DNA of 61,039 nt from an uncultured Clostridia bacterium (GTDB taxonomy: Bacteria; Bacillota; Clostridia; Oscillospirales; Ruminococcaceae), in the NCBI GenBank assembly GCA_947631535.1, contig CANRLU010000003.1, positions 1 through 61,039 of the forward strand. The letters run 5' to 3'. Shown one piece after another: positions 51,146-61,039 of this stretch. The notes beneath the pieces were generated by a model. The model made no database searches, was not told where the DNA came from, and worked only from the letters and a program-made list of their open reading frames with translations. Positions within the stretch are counted from its first letter, which is position 1, and each line of letters opens with the position of its first letter. The position numbers and the translations under genes were made by a program.

Positions 51146-52315
51146 TTATTTTATATATATTTCAGACGGCACGCCTATCTCGCCCTCTAAAACGTAATCT
51201 ATTTTGAGGGCCACTCCGTCATCACCCGATATTTCCTCTATCTTCCTGTCTACAACGGTCACGCCGTCAAGTATCTCCTTTTCGTAGTTTTCGAGCCGCT
51301 CATAAAGCAGGCGGAAAGCTTCTGCGGTCGAGTACGACTTCACGTCTTCACAAAGCTCGGTGTATTCCCTTACGGTCACCGAGAGCGGCAGCTCGATCCC
51401 GAAGAGCCTGATCGGCGTGGTACTGCTTTTTACGGAGTATTCCGCACTGCTTTTTAAAACGTCGCCGGGAAGAGGTATCTCGAGCTCAAAGATATTCAGG
51501 CTTTTGCGGTAAAATACATCTGCGGGCAGCAGCGCCTCCTCGACATATTTTTGCTCTATGGTCACGCTCTCGCCGTACCTTCCGGTGATGCGGGCATATG
51601 AATGGTAAAATTTGGGATAACCCTCGCGGCGCTCTATCCGTCCGCTGACAAGCTTCTGGCCTTTATACACTGCGTCGCCGATAAGAACGTCGAGCTGCCC
51701 GACGAGCACCTCTGCATTGACGATAACTGCATCGCGCGAGGCGACAATGTCGCAGGGAATACGTTTATTTTCTGCGGTTTGAGGCTTAAGAGAGGGCGTG
51801 CTGACATTGACGTAAACAACCGAACCAATATTTCCTATCGACGCCCAGGCGACGTTATCCGAAGAAGCGAAGAGCTTATTTGCGAGTGAAAAGTAGTTGA
51901 GTGAGGGAATATATGCGCCCGCGTAAAGTCCCTCGTCTTTCAGTATCGACCTTATCTCGCGTATTACATTTTCGTCGTCCACTCCAGTGACCTCGATTTT
52001 CATAACGGTGTTCGAGAGAAAAAATATCAATGCCGCAGCAACTATAGCTCCGACTGCAAAGCCGAACCTTTTGAAATACTTTCTCAATGTAAAGACTGCG
52101 CCCCTGCGTTCGGTTATTTCGCAGACGCAGTCGGAACTTTCGCACAGACGTAGAACCTTTTTTTCAAATCTTCCGGAAGTTGTGAGATATAAAGAGTCGT
52201 TCTTAGTGTAAAGTGAGATAACTTTACAGCTTTTATAGAGCTTTTCGGTTAGAAGCGAAACGTCGAAGCCGTCGATCTTGTAGGAAACTTCTCCGAAAAT
52301 CAGGCTGTCAATCAT
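51146..52315 (-). CDS. yqfD: Sporulation protein YqfD
   Basis: 389 residues. Mother-cell membrane protein needed for sporulation. The N-terminal third is soluble (SYKIDGFDVSLLTEKLY); one membrane helix at about 86-104 (FAVGAIVAAALIFFLSNTV) precedes the external part, with the family block GLYAGAYIPSLN. It overlaps yqfC by eight bases, the usual pair; both are controlled by sigma-E in Bacillus. Confidence 0.93.
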   Translation of the reverse strand: MIDSLIFGEVSYKIDGFDVSLLTEKLYKSCKVISLYTKNDSLYLTTSGRFEKKVLRLCESSDCVCEITERRGAVFTLRKYFKRFGFAVGAIVAAALIFFLSNTVMKIEVTGVDDENVIREIRSILKDEGLYAGAYIPSLNYFSLANKLFASSDNVAWASIGNIGSVVYVNVSTPSLKPQTAENKRIPCDIVASRDAVIVNAEVLVGQLDVLIGDAVYKGQKLVSGRIERREGYPKFYHSYARITGRYGESVTIEQKYVEEALLPADVFYRKSLNIFELEIPLPGDVLKSSAEYSVKSSTTPIRLFGIELPLSVTVREYTELCEDVKSYSTAEAFRLLYERLENYEKEILDGVTVVDRKIEEISGDDGVALKIDYVLEGEIGVPSEIYIK

Positions 52316-52586
52316 CTTTGGAACCCTTCCTTTCAGAGAGCTCGACCGAGGTTATCTTTCCGGATATCCTAACTATCCCCTCTTTAAAGCTCGACATTTT
52401 CAGATCTTCGCCCCATATGCTGATATCGCCGTCCCTTGTTTTTACGCGCGACAGGATCTCGTTGCACTCATATACGTGCGTGACGTTCTCGATGATAACG
52501 CTGCGACCGCCCGCGATCGTCACATAAACCTCGGTAAAAGTGGCGGCGTGAGCCTTGTCGCGCAGCTTTTTCCATACTTCCGACAT
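52308..52586 (-). CDS. yqfC: Sporulation protein YqfC (YabP family)
   Basis: 92 residues of the YabP/YqfC family: GGRSVIIENVTHVYECNEI and ISIWGEDLKMSSFKEGIVRISGKI are diagnostic strands. Made in the mother cell during sporulation in Bacillus. GGGAGGAG precedes the ATG. It overlaps yqfD and diverges from the ylbJ-like gene. Confidence 0.94.
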   Translation of the reverse strand: MSEVWKKLRDKAHAATFTEVYVTIAGGRSVIIENVTHVYECNEILSRVKTRDGDISIWGEDLKMSSFKEGIVRISGKITSVELSERKGSKDD

Positions 52587-52624
52587 GCTTTTGCTCCTCC
52601 CGGAAAATCAAATTGCCTCGGTAA

Positions 52625-52654
52625 ATTATACTCGTCTTATTTGCGGCATAGAAT
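52625..52654. promoter_or_regulatory. Candidate sigma-E-like divergent promoters for yqfC and ylbJ-like gene
   Basis: Plus strand: CATAGAAT (52647-52654) as -10, with a TTATACT-like -35 14 bp upstream. Minus strand: TATAAT (52625-52630) preceded 14 bp away by TTCTATG. Each resembles the sigma-E form (short spacer, CATA-type -10). They overlap face to face. Weak evidence. Confidence 0.35.
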
Positions 52655-52690
52655 TTTTAAGACAAACTATTTTCGGAGGGAAAGATATTG

Positions 52691-53707
52691 ATGCAAAAGT
52701 TTTCTGACCGTCTTATTCTTGCTGCGCTCGCGGCCGTAGGCGTGATGCTCGTTATCAGGCAAAAAGAAGTATCGGCGGCCGTGATAGAGTCGCTGAAAAG
52801 CTGCGTATACCGCATTATACCGTCGCTATTTGCGATGACCGCCGTTTCTTCGGCAATATCTAACAGCGGCTTAGTTTCTGGGATTTTCAGCTCGAGAAAG
52901 CTCGATGCAAACATTCTCACGGCCTTTATTTTCGGGAACATCGGCGGCTATCCGGTCGGCGCTAAGCTTTTGAGCGAGATGGTTTCCGTCGGGAGGATAT
53001 CCCGCGATGAGGCTGAAGAAGCGACATGCTTCTGCTACGGCTGCGGCCCGGGTTTTGCCGTCGGGATAGTGGGCGCTGCGGTATTCGGAAGCACGGAATA
53101 CGGCTTAGCAGCACTTACGGCAGTCGTTCTTTCGAACGCAACATTGTATGCAACGTATATTTTCAGACACAGAGGCGTATCAAGTATATCGCCTTTACAG
53201 CCTTCAGGCTTCTCGACAAAACTTATGACCGACAGTGTAAGTTCCGCCGCCGGTTCGATGATGGGCATATGCGCGATGATAGTGTTTTTCTCGGCGCTCA
53301 AAGCCATTCTTTTCTCCTGTTTTCCCAGGCTTTCGGAGATGAAATACTTTCCCTCGATACTTGAAATATCGAATCTTTCGGCGCTCTCTGCACGTCAAGG
53401 AGTTTCACTTGTCACTGCTGCATTGCTGCTCGGCTTCGGAGGTCTCTGCGTTATTATGCAGATATTTTCCGTAGTGAGCGGCAGCTTCAGTCTTAAGAAA
53501 TTCTGCCTCTCAAGGCTCATTTCACTCCCCCTCACCGGAGGATATGCCTTTTTGATGCAGCTTCTTCTCGGGCGCCTCGGGATTGAGGCCGCGGCGGCAG
53601 AAAAAATAAGGCTGAGCCGAAGCCCGAGCCTTATTCCGATAATATGCGTTATGGCGATGGTTTTTATTACTCTCTGCGAGCACCGCAAAGAAGCCGTCAG
53701 CCGTTGA
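52691..53707 (+). CDS. YlbJ-like sporulation integral membrane protein
   Basis: 338 residues with about eight membrane helices. The block IFGNIGGYPVGAKLLSEMV followed by GRISRDEAEEATCFCYGCGPGF and GIVGAAVFGS fits the YlbJ/nucleoside-gate family, which is needed for spore cortex in Bacillus. It diverges from the yqfC sporulation gene, which agrees. I start at ATG 52691; a TTG one codon earlier has better spacing to GGAGGG and is possible. The end overlaps gatB by 11 bases, tail to tail. Confidence 0.8.
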   Translation: MQKFSDRLILAALAAVGVMLVIRQKEVSAAVIESLKSCVYRIIPSLFAMTAVSSAISNSGLVSGIFSSRKLDANILTAFIFGNIGGYPVGAKLLSEMVSVGRISRDEAEEATCFCYGCGPGFAVGIVGAAVFGSTEYGLAALTAVVLSNATLYATYIFRHRGVSSISPLQPSGFSTKLMTDSVSSAAGSMMGICAMIVFFSALKAILFSCFPRLSEMKYFPSILEISNLSALSARQGVSLVTAALLLGFGGLCVIMQIFSVVSGSFSLKKFCLSRLISLPLTGGYAFLMQLLLGRLGIEAAAAEKIRLSRSPSLIPIICVMAMVFITLCEHRKEAVSR

Positions 53708-55136
53708 TCTTTGAGAGGATTATCTCTTTCATTCGGCCGGGGTTTGCCCTGCCCTTTGAAGCCTTCATACACTGCCCGACAAGGTATCCGAGCGCATTTG
53801 TTTTGCCGCTGAGGTAGTCGCTGACAGACTTCTCGTTTGCTTTGAGGACCTCGTCGGCAATAGCCTCGAGTGCTGAATCGTCCGACACCTGCGCAAGACC
53901 CTTTTCTTCGATTATCTTTGAAATGTCGGCGTCCTCTTTGACGATGATATCGAATACGGTCTTTCCGGCGGCGGTGGATATCTTCCCACTGTCGATGAGA
54001 CCTATAAGCTCCGCCATTTTTTCGGGCGTGAGCTTGGTGTCTTCAATCGCAGTACCATCGTTCATAAACTTAGATATCTCGCCGAGTATCCAGTTTGAGA
54101 GAAGCTTGGGCGACTTGCAGCCCGCCTCGATGCACTTCTCGAAGAACGATGACTTTTCCACAACGTCTACTATCATAGCGGCGTCGTAGTGGCTAAGGCC
54201 GTAATCTTTGACGTAGCGCATGATTTTTGCGTTCGGCAGCTCGGGGAGCGTTCTTTTTAGCTCATCGACCTTCTCCTGCGGAACGACTATCGTCAAAAGG
54301 TCGGGCTCGGGGAAGTAGCGGTAGTCCTGCGCGTCTTCCTTTGTTCTCATCGACACGCTTACGCCCTTCTGGTCGTCCCAGCGGCGGGTCTCCTGAACTA
54401 CCTTTCCGCCCGCTTCAAGTATCTCTATCTGGCGGTTGGCTTCGTAGTCTATTCCCCTGACGGCGGCCGAGAAACTGTTTACGTTCTTCATCTCGCAGCG
54501 CGTTCCGAAAGGCTCTCCGGGCTTATGGACGGAAACGTTCACGTCGCAGCGGATAGAGCCCTCCTGCATTTTGCAGTCGGAGATGTCGATATATTTAAGT
54601 ATCGAGCGGATAGTCTCAAGATAAGCTTTTGCCTCGTCGGAGCCGCGCATATCGGGTCGGGAAACTATCTCGATGAGCGGTACGCCGCAGCGGTTGAAAT
54701 CGACGAGCGAGCCGTCGAATTTGTCTGAATGAAGGAGCTTTCCGGCGTCCTCTTCAATGTGTATCCTCTCAACGCCAATGCGCTTCACTTCGCCGCCGTC
54801 CATTATGACGTCGAGATAGCCGTCGGCGCACAGAGGAATATCCGCCTGCGATATCTGGTAGGATTTGGGAAGATCGGGGTAGAAATAGTTTTTGCGATCC
54901 TGCTTGCATATGCGGTTGATCTTGCAGTTGAGCGCATGGCCCATTTTTATCGCGTATTCAACGACTTTTTCGTTCAGAGTGGGCAGCGTTCCCGGCATAC
55001 CGAGGCATATCGGGCAGACCTGCGTGTTTACCTCAAGGCCGAACGAGTTGCGGCAGCTGCAATAAATCTTTGTTTTAGTATTCAGCTCGGCGTGGACTTC
55101 AAGCCCGACGACGACCTCATATCCTTTTATCATCAT
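53697..55136 (-). CDS. gatB: Asp/Glu-tRNA amidotransferase subunit B
   Basis: 479 residues. With GatA and GatC converts Glu-tRNA(Gln) and Asp-tRNA(Asn) to the amidated forms; GatB holds the kinase and tRNA-binding parts. Signatures: VVGLEVHAELNT, CPICLGMPGTLP, the zinc-type pair in KIYCSCRNSFG, LPKSYQISQ, and the C-terminal YqeY-like domain (GKTNALGYLVGQCMKASKG). GGAGG lies seven bases before ATG 55136. Confidence 0.97.
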   Translation of the reverse strand: MMIKGYEVVVGLEVHAELNTKTKIYCSCRNSFGLEVNTQVCPICLGMPGTLPTLNEKVVEYAIKMGHALNCKINRICKQDRKNYFYPDLPKSYQISQADIPLCADGYLDVIMDGGEVKRIGVERIHIEEDAGKLLHSDKFDGSLVDFNRCGVPLIEIVSRPDMRGSDEAKAYLETIRSILKYIDISDCKMQEGSIRCDVNVSVHKPGEPFGTRCEMKNVNSFSAAVRGIDYEANRQIEILEAGGKVVQETRRWDDQKGVSVSMRTKEDAQDYRYFPEPDLLTIVVPQEKVDELKRTLPELPNAKIMRYVKDYGLSHYDAAMIVDVVEKSSFFEKCIEAGCKSPKLLSNWILGEISKFMNDGTAIEDTKLTPEKMAELIGLIDSGKISTAAGKTVFDIIVKEDADISKIIEEKGLAQVSDDSALEAIADEVLKANEKSVSDYLSGKTNALGYLVGQCMKASKGRANPGRMKEIILSKING

Positions 55137-55149
55137 ATCGTTTCCTCCC

Positions 55150-56607
55150 TCATATGGCGGGCTTTCTGAAGCCGCCGAAAGAGCTTTCGTGAGCCAAAGC
55201 TGTGTTAAGAACGGTCTGCTCGTCGAATTTTCTGCCTATTATCTGCATACCGTAAGGCAGTCCGCTCGCGGAATATCCGCAGGGAACGCTCACGGCGGGA
55301 AGTCCGGCGATATTTACCGTTACGGTGCAGATGTCTGCCGCATACATAGCAAGCGGGTCGGAGATGCGCTCGCCGATCTTAAACGCCTCCGAAGGCGACG
55401 TGGGCGTGACTATGACATCGACGGTCTTGAAAGCGTCGTCGAATTCCTGCTGGATGCGCTTCTGCAAAAGCTTTGCCTTTTTATAGTAAGCGTCGAAATA
55501 TCCCGAGCTCAAAACGAAGGTACCGAGCATTATCCTGCGCTTAACTTCGCGGCCGAAGCCCTCGCTGCGCGTTTTCTCGTACATATCTATAAGCCCGTCG
55601 CAGTCTTTGGCGCGGTAGCCGTATTTTACGCCGTCAAACCGCGCAAGGTTAGAGGAAGCCTCTGCGCAGGCGATGATGTAGTATGCCGAAAGAGCATATT
55701 TTGTAGACGGCAGCGAAATGGATATCACCTTTGCGCCGCGGTTTTCGAGCTCTTTCACGCTCTTCATAACCGCTTCCGAAACCTCCGGCTTTACGCCCAT
55801 TTCGTAATACTCGGAGGGTATGCCTATCTTAAGGCCGGCGATATTGCTGTCAAGTCCGTCATAGAGCGAGGAATAGCTCCTGCGGGCGCTCGTGGCGTCC
55901 ATAGGGTCGTTACCCTGGATCTCGTCCTGCAAAAGAGCCGCATCGCGGACACAGCGCCCGAAAACGCCTATCTGGTCTAAAGACGACGCAAACGCAACGA
56001 GCCCGTAGCGAGAAACGCTTCCGTATGTCGGCTTTAAGCCCACGACTCCGCAGAGCGAAGCGGGCTGACGGATAGAACCTCCTGTGTCGGAGCCGAGGGC
56101 AACTACCGCTTCGCCGCAGGCAACGGCGGCAGCCGAGCCTCCCGACGAGCCACCGGGAACGCAATCGGTATCAAAGGGGTTGCGGGTGGTCTTGAAGTAG
56201 GAATTTTCGGTGGAGGAGCCCATAGCGAACTCGTCCATATTCAACTTTCCCGAAACGACGCAGCCTGCCTCGGCGAGCCTGTCCATAACGGTGGCGTTAA
56301 AGACGGGGACGTAATTTCCGAGCATCTTTGAAGCGCATGTGGTGGGGATACCCTTGGTGGAGATATTGTCCTTGATGCCCACCGGAATACCCGCAAGGCG
56401 GGAAACAGCTTTGCCGGAGGCTATGAGCCTGTCGGCCTCATCGGCCATTTTGAGGGACATTTCGCGGTCGGTATAAAGGTAGGCGTTTACCTTTGGATCG
56501 ACCTCCACTGCTCTTTCAAGAACCGATTCGGTGAGCTCGCGCGAGGATATCCTCTTTGTTCTGAGCATTTCGGAAAGCTCAAATGCGTTATATTCATAAA
56601 GTTTCAT
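55150..56607 (-). CDS. gatA: Asp/Glu-tRNA amidotransferase subunit A
   Basis: 485 residues. Amidase subunit that releases ammonia from glutamine. Ser-Ser-Lys triad: Lys in GIKDNIS (about 78), Ser in GGSSGGSAAAVA (about 153) and Ser in SDTGGSIRQPAS (about 177). KPTYGSVSRYGLVAFASSLDQ is diagnostic. It lies 12 bases after gatC and 13 bases before gatB. Confidence 0.97.
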   Translation of the reverse strand: MKLYEYNAFELSEMLRTKRISSRELTESVLERAVEVDPKVNAYLYTDREMSLKMADEADRLIASGKAVSRLAGIPVGIKDNISTKGIPTTCASKMLGNYVPVFNATVMDRLAEAGCVVSGKLNMDEFAMGSSTENSYFKTTRNPFDTDCVPGGSSGGSAAAVACGEAVVALGSDTGGSIRQPASLCGVVGLKPTYGSVSRYGLVAFASSLDQIGVFGRCVRDAALLQDEIQGNDPMDATSARRSYSSLYDGLDSNIAGLKIGIPSEYYEMGVKPEVSEAVMKSVKELENRGAKVISISLPSTKYALSAYYIIACAEASSNLARFDGVKYGYRAKDCDGLIDMYEKTRSEGFGREVKRRIMLGTFVLSSGYFDAYYKKAKLLQKRIQQEFDDAFKTVDVIVTPTSPSEAFKIGERISDPLAMYAADICTVTVNIAGLPAVSVPCGYSASGLPYGMQIIGRKFDEQTVLNTALAHESSFGGFRKPAI

Positions 56608-56619
56608 ACGCTCACCCCT

Positions 56620-56889
56620 TTACTCAACGGTCTTGGGAACGACTACGCACCCGGCAACGACCTTGGGGGCGTTTTTGAGTATCTCGTCGCGCGGGATCTT
56701 GTCCGAAACAGTTTCGTCGCTCCGTAAAGTCATAGCGTTGTCGGGGTCAACGGTAAGCTCGTCTTCAATATCCGGCATAGATTCTACCATAGCGATAATG
56801 TCGGACATTTCCTTTTCGTAACCTGCAAGCTCGTCCTCCGAAATTCTGAGCCGCGAAAGCTTGGCTATATGCCTGATGTCAATATCCAT
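56620..56889 (-). CDS. gatC: Asp/Glu-tRNA amidotransferase subunit C
   Basis: 89 residues. Stabilises GatAB. IRHIAKLSRLRISEDELAGY at the start and MRSDE-like TLRSDETVSDKIPRDEIL near the end are typical. I start at ATG 56889, six bases after GGAGG; the frame extends upstream into the ligA end, but without family similarity. Confidence 0.95.
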   Translation of the reverse strand: MDIDIRHIAKLSRLRISEDELAGYEKEMSDIIAMVESMPDIEDELTVDPDNAMTLRSDETVSDKIPRDEILKNAPKVVAGCVVVPKTVE

Positions 56890-56918
56890 ATTTATCCTCC
56901 GAACTGAAATTTGAAACA

Positions 56919-58913
<1,995 letters not shown>

Positions 58914-58916
58914 TTA

Positions 58917-59564
58917 TCAATCCAAAAATGCATACCCCGAGGGTATGTCGCCCACTATAACTGTTTGCGCAAGTACGTAGTCCTGCGTGACCGTATATTC
59001 TTCGCTTCTGGGCGGAAGATATACGGTGACCGTTGCCGTCGCGCGGAGCTTTAGCTCGTGGCGCGACTGATTGAACCCGACCGATTCAAATTCGGAGAGC
59101 AGCTCGATATCCGGCACGGCTGATTCGCTGAGCCTTACCGATACCTTTGGGCCTCTGCCGCTTAGCGAGAGGTCTCCGAAGAGGCTCCCCACCGGAACTT
59201 TTATCTTTGCGTTCCGAAGCTTTGAAAGGTTCTTCGAGAGCGCGTCAAGGCACTCTATCTTCATTTTGTTGAGCGCGGCGCTGTCGTATTCCACGGAGGT
59301 GACGAATCCGCTCGAATTATATTTTAACCTCACGAGATCGGAATAACCTATCTCGTTGGAATCGAAATAATCGGAGACGGTATCGCTCATAATGCCGAGA
59401 ACGGCGTTTGAGCCGCTGCTACGCGCAAGCTCGAAAGCTATCGGCTTTAACTTTGAATTTACTGCCGAAGCTATAAAGATCATAGCGCACAAAAGCAGGC
59501 AGACTGCAAAAAAGCCGCGCCCGCCCAGCCGGCCGCTTATGCTCTTTTCGGAATATCTTCTCAA
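58917..59564 (-). CDS. yunB: YunB sporulation protein
   Basis: 215 residues. A basic start, one membrane helix (about 16-34, FFAVCLLLCAMIFIASAV), then an external part with SNAVLGIMSDTVSDY, KIKVPVGSLFGDLSLSGRGP and ATVTVYLPPRSEEYTV, the YunB pattern. YunB is sporulation-associated in Bacillus. I use TTG 59564 behind GGGGGTGA; an in-frame ATG at 59600 lies within a hairpin. It leads the ligA-gatCAB group. Confidence 0.85.
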   Translation of the reverse strand: MRRYSEKSISGRLGGRGFFAVCLLLCAMIFIASAVNSKLKPIAFELARSSGSNAVLGIMSDTVSDYFDSNEIGYSDLVRLKYNSSGFVTSVEYDSAALNKMKIECLDALSKNLSKLRNAKIKVPVGSLFGDLSLSGRGPKVSVRLSESAVPDIELLSEFESVGFNQSRHELKLRATATVTVYLPPRSEEYTVTQDYVLAQTVIVGDIPSGYAFLD

Positions 59565-59574
59565 ATTATCACCC

Positions 59575-59608
59575 CCGCCCTGATGATATTTTATGTTCAT
59601 CAGGGCGG
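59575..59608 (-). promoter_or_regulatory. Hairpin between transketolase and yunB
   Basis: CCGCCCTGATGA (minus strand, 59608-59597) pairs perfectly with TCATCAGGGCGG (59586-59575), loop of ten. The yunB ribosome site GGGGGTGA begins at the 3' arm. It has no T-run, so it is either a transcript-end stabiliser for the transketolase operon or a translation-control hairpin for yunB. Confidence 0.6.
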
Positions 59609-59626
59609 AAAAGTGAATAAAATCTA

Positions 59627-60574
59627 TTATTTCTCTGCTAAAGCTTTCTTTACGGTCGCAACGATGTTTTCGCTGCAAAGGCCGAATTCCTTGAGGAGGT
59701 CGGCGGCGGGGCCGGAATGGCCGAAGACGTCGTTTACGCCGATCTTTACGACCTTAACGGGGCACTCCTCGCAAACGGCGTCGCAGACTGCGGAGCCGAG
59801 ACCGCCGATAACGCTGTGCTCCTCGGCAGTGACTATAAGACCGGTCTCTTTTGCAGCCTTGACGACTAACTCCTTGTCAAGAGGCTTGATGGTGTGGATA
59901 TTTATTACTCTTGCGCTGATGCCGTCCTTTTTGAGCTCTTCTGCGGCCTTTATCGCCTCATAGACCATAAGGCCGGTTGCGATAACGGTAACGTCGGTGC
60001 CGTCGGTGAGCTGCTCGCCTTTGCCTATCTCGAACTTATAGGTGTCCTTGTCGTGGAAGATCGGCACGGCAAGTCTTCCGAAGCGGATATAAACGGGGCC
60101 GTCGTGAAGTATCGCTGCTTCAACAGCCGCTCTTGCCTCAACGTCGTCTGCGGGGTTGATAACGGTCATTCCCGGGATAGTCCTCATAAGCGCGATGTCC
60201 TCGTTGCACTGGTGAGAGGCGCCGTCTTCGCCTACTGAGATGCCCGCGTGGGTAGCGCCTATCTTTACGTTGAGATGAGGATAACCTATCGAGTTGCGGA
60301 CGATCTCATAGGCTCTGCCTGCTGCGAACATCGCAAACGACGATGCGAACGGTATCTTGCCGGTGGTGGAAAGACCGGCCGCTATGCCCATCATATTGGC
60401 CTCGGCTATGCCGCAGTCGATATGACGGTCGGGGAATTTCTTCTTGAATATGCCTGTTTTGGTAGCACCCGCGAGGTCGGCGTCGAGGACATAGAGGTTC
60501 TCATACTTGTCGCCAAGCTCGGCAAGAGCCTCGCCGTAGCTTTCACGGGTCGCCTTTTTAACTAAATCTGCCAT
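59627..60574 (-). CDS. Transketolase, C-terminal subunit
   Basis: 315 residues. The second half of a split transketolase: the pyrimidine-binding domain (FPDRHIDCGIAEANMMGIAAGLSTTGKIP, then SFAMFAAGRAYEIVRNSI) and the C-terminal domain (TVIATGLMVYEAIKAAEEL, EEHSVIGGLGSAV). It should form a heterotetramer with the product of the next gene upstream and interconvert pentose-phosphate-pathway sugars. The 1-deoxyxylulose synthase alternative is unlikely because the N-terminal partner is a separate transketolase-type gene. AAAGGA precedes the start. Confidence 0.95.
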   Translation of the reverse strand: MADLVKKATRESYGEALAELGDKYENLYVLDADLAGATKTGIFKKKFPDRHIDCGIAEANMMGIAAGLSTTGKIPFASSFAMFAAGRAYEIVRNSIGYPHLNVKIGATHAGISVGEDGASHQCNEDIALMRTIPGMTVINPADDVEARAAVEAAILHDGPVYIRFGRLAVPIFHDKDTYKFEIGKGEQLTDGTDVTVIATGLMVYEAIKAAEELKKDGISARVINIHTIKPLDKELVVKAAKETGLIVTAEEHSVIGGLGSAVCDAVCEECPVKVVKIGVNDVFGHSGPAADLLKEFGLCSENIVATVKKALAEK

Positions 60575-60631
60575 ATATAATAATCCAGTCCTTTCTTCTT
60601 AATATGCGCATAAGCTTAAAGCCGCACGTTA

Positions 60632-61039
60632 TCAGTCAGCTTCAAGCGCGGCGAGCTGCGCCTTGAGCTCGGACATTGCCTGCTCATACTGCTCGGCGTT
60701 GGGAGCGGTGCCGTGCCAGGATACCTGGTTCTCCATAAACGAGACGCCCTTGCCCTTAGTGCTCGTCTGAACGATGACGACGGGCTGATTCACAACTGTC
60801 TCGGCCTCGTTGAACGCCTTTTCGATGGAGTCGAAATCGTGGGCGTCCATAGTGATGACGTGCCAGCCGAACGCCGCAAATTTATCGGTTATCGGGTAAG
60901 GAGAGCAAACGTCGCTGATTTTGCCGTCGATCTGAAGGCCGTTATTATCGACTACTGCCACGAGGTTGTCGAGCTTATTGTGGGCGGCGAACATAGCCGC
61001 TTCCCAGACCTGACCCTCTTCGATCTCGCCGTCGCCGAG
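60632..61039 (-). CDS. Transketolase, N-terminal subunit, 3' part (cut by window edge)
   Basis: The last 135 residues of the thiamine-diphosphate-binding half of a split transketolase. It starts at the window edge inside LGDGEIEEGQVWEA, the ThDP motif GDG, and continues with LVAVVDNNGLQIDGK, FGWHVITMDAHD and SWHGTAPNAEQYEQAM. The start codon lies beyond 61039. It is 57 bases upstream of the C-terminal subunit gene, in one operon. AGCTGAC-like spacing shows no terminator between them. Confidence 0.95.
   Translation of the reverse strand, partial: LGDGEIEEGQVWEAAMFAAHNKLDNLVAVVDNNGLQIDGKISDVCSPYPITDKFAAFGWHVITMDAHDFDSIEKAFNEAETVVNQPVVIVQTSTKGKGVSFMENQVSWHGTAPNAEQYEQAMSELKAQLAALEAD

Overview
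The window reads as chromosomal DNA of a spore-forming, gut-type clostridium (Bacillota, Clostridia; probably the Oscillospirales/Ruminococcaceae side). The grounds are low-GC-Gram-positive promoters (TTGACA-17-TATAAT), strong GGAGG ribosome sites, an IspH-S1 fusion, a C4-zinc L28, and many endospore genes (tepA, ylzJ, yqfC, yqfD, ytfI, ytfJ/gerW, dacF, yunB, a ylbJ-like gene). By eye the base composition is near half GC. Coding density is high. I see no insertion sequence, prophage or CRISPR array. Nearly everything is core chromosome, with a short accessory-looking stretch at about 30.7-43.6 kb.

Layout. 1-1169 is the front of an aconitase (minus). 1440-6875 holds tepA-ylzJ-uppP-ftsK followed by a ComEC-like MBL hydrolase and its DUF3006 partner. 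6883-12308 is a tightly overlapping run: RpiR regulator, HI0933-type flavoprotein, a cytidylate kinase-PlsC fusion and an IspH-S1 fusion. Then come a class A PBP (12473) and an rRNA methyltransferase (14834), which converges on mtaB (minus). A degenerate HPr, an unknown membrane-anchored protein and asnB follow. 20375-23337 is an exported-protein operon (SGNH hydrolase, DUF4358 lipoprotein, orphan OppA-type lipoprotein). rpmB diverges from a long plus-strand operon: M50 protease-scpA-scpB-ytfI-ytfJ-dacF-pseudouridine synthase-small protein (23775-29258). Two membrane proteins follow.

The accessory stretch has a GH115 alpha-glucuronidase, an uncharacterised protein with a possible PD-(D/E)XK nuclease fold, an ECF sigma/anti-sigma pair with a recognisable self-type promoter, a YhbD-like regulator with bactofilin under a double palindromic operator, a DinB-like protein, a PlsC-zinc ribbon protein, MscS, YitT, a GH27 alpha-galactosidase, an esterase and DUF6514. 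Two tRNAs (Gly-TCC, Arg-TCT) precede a Xer-type recombinase.

From 45.3 kb to the end the minus strand carries the conserved maintenance cluster mutS2-recO-yqzL-era-ybeY-phoH-yqfD-yqfC, then a divergent ylbJ-like gene, then gatB-gatA-gatC-ligA-yunB and a split transketolase cut by the window edge.

Working together: wall synthesis and division (uppP, ftsK, PBP, dacF), chromosome segregation and repair (ftsK, scpAB, recO, mutS2, ligA, xer), translation quality (gatCAB, mtaB, era, ybeY, S1, L28, tRNAs) and sporulation dominate. The most interesting points are a 28-bp dif-format palindrome (11+6+11) beside the xer gene, an internal ribosome site at the IspH/S1 junction, a histidine-less HPr, the ECF/anti-sigma and YhbD/bactofilin modules with visible control sites, the 33.8-kb unknown protein, and hairpins covering the ribosome sites of three sporulation-associated genes. 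I found no clear new defence or biosynthetic system.
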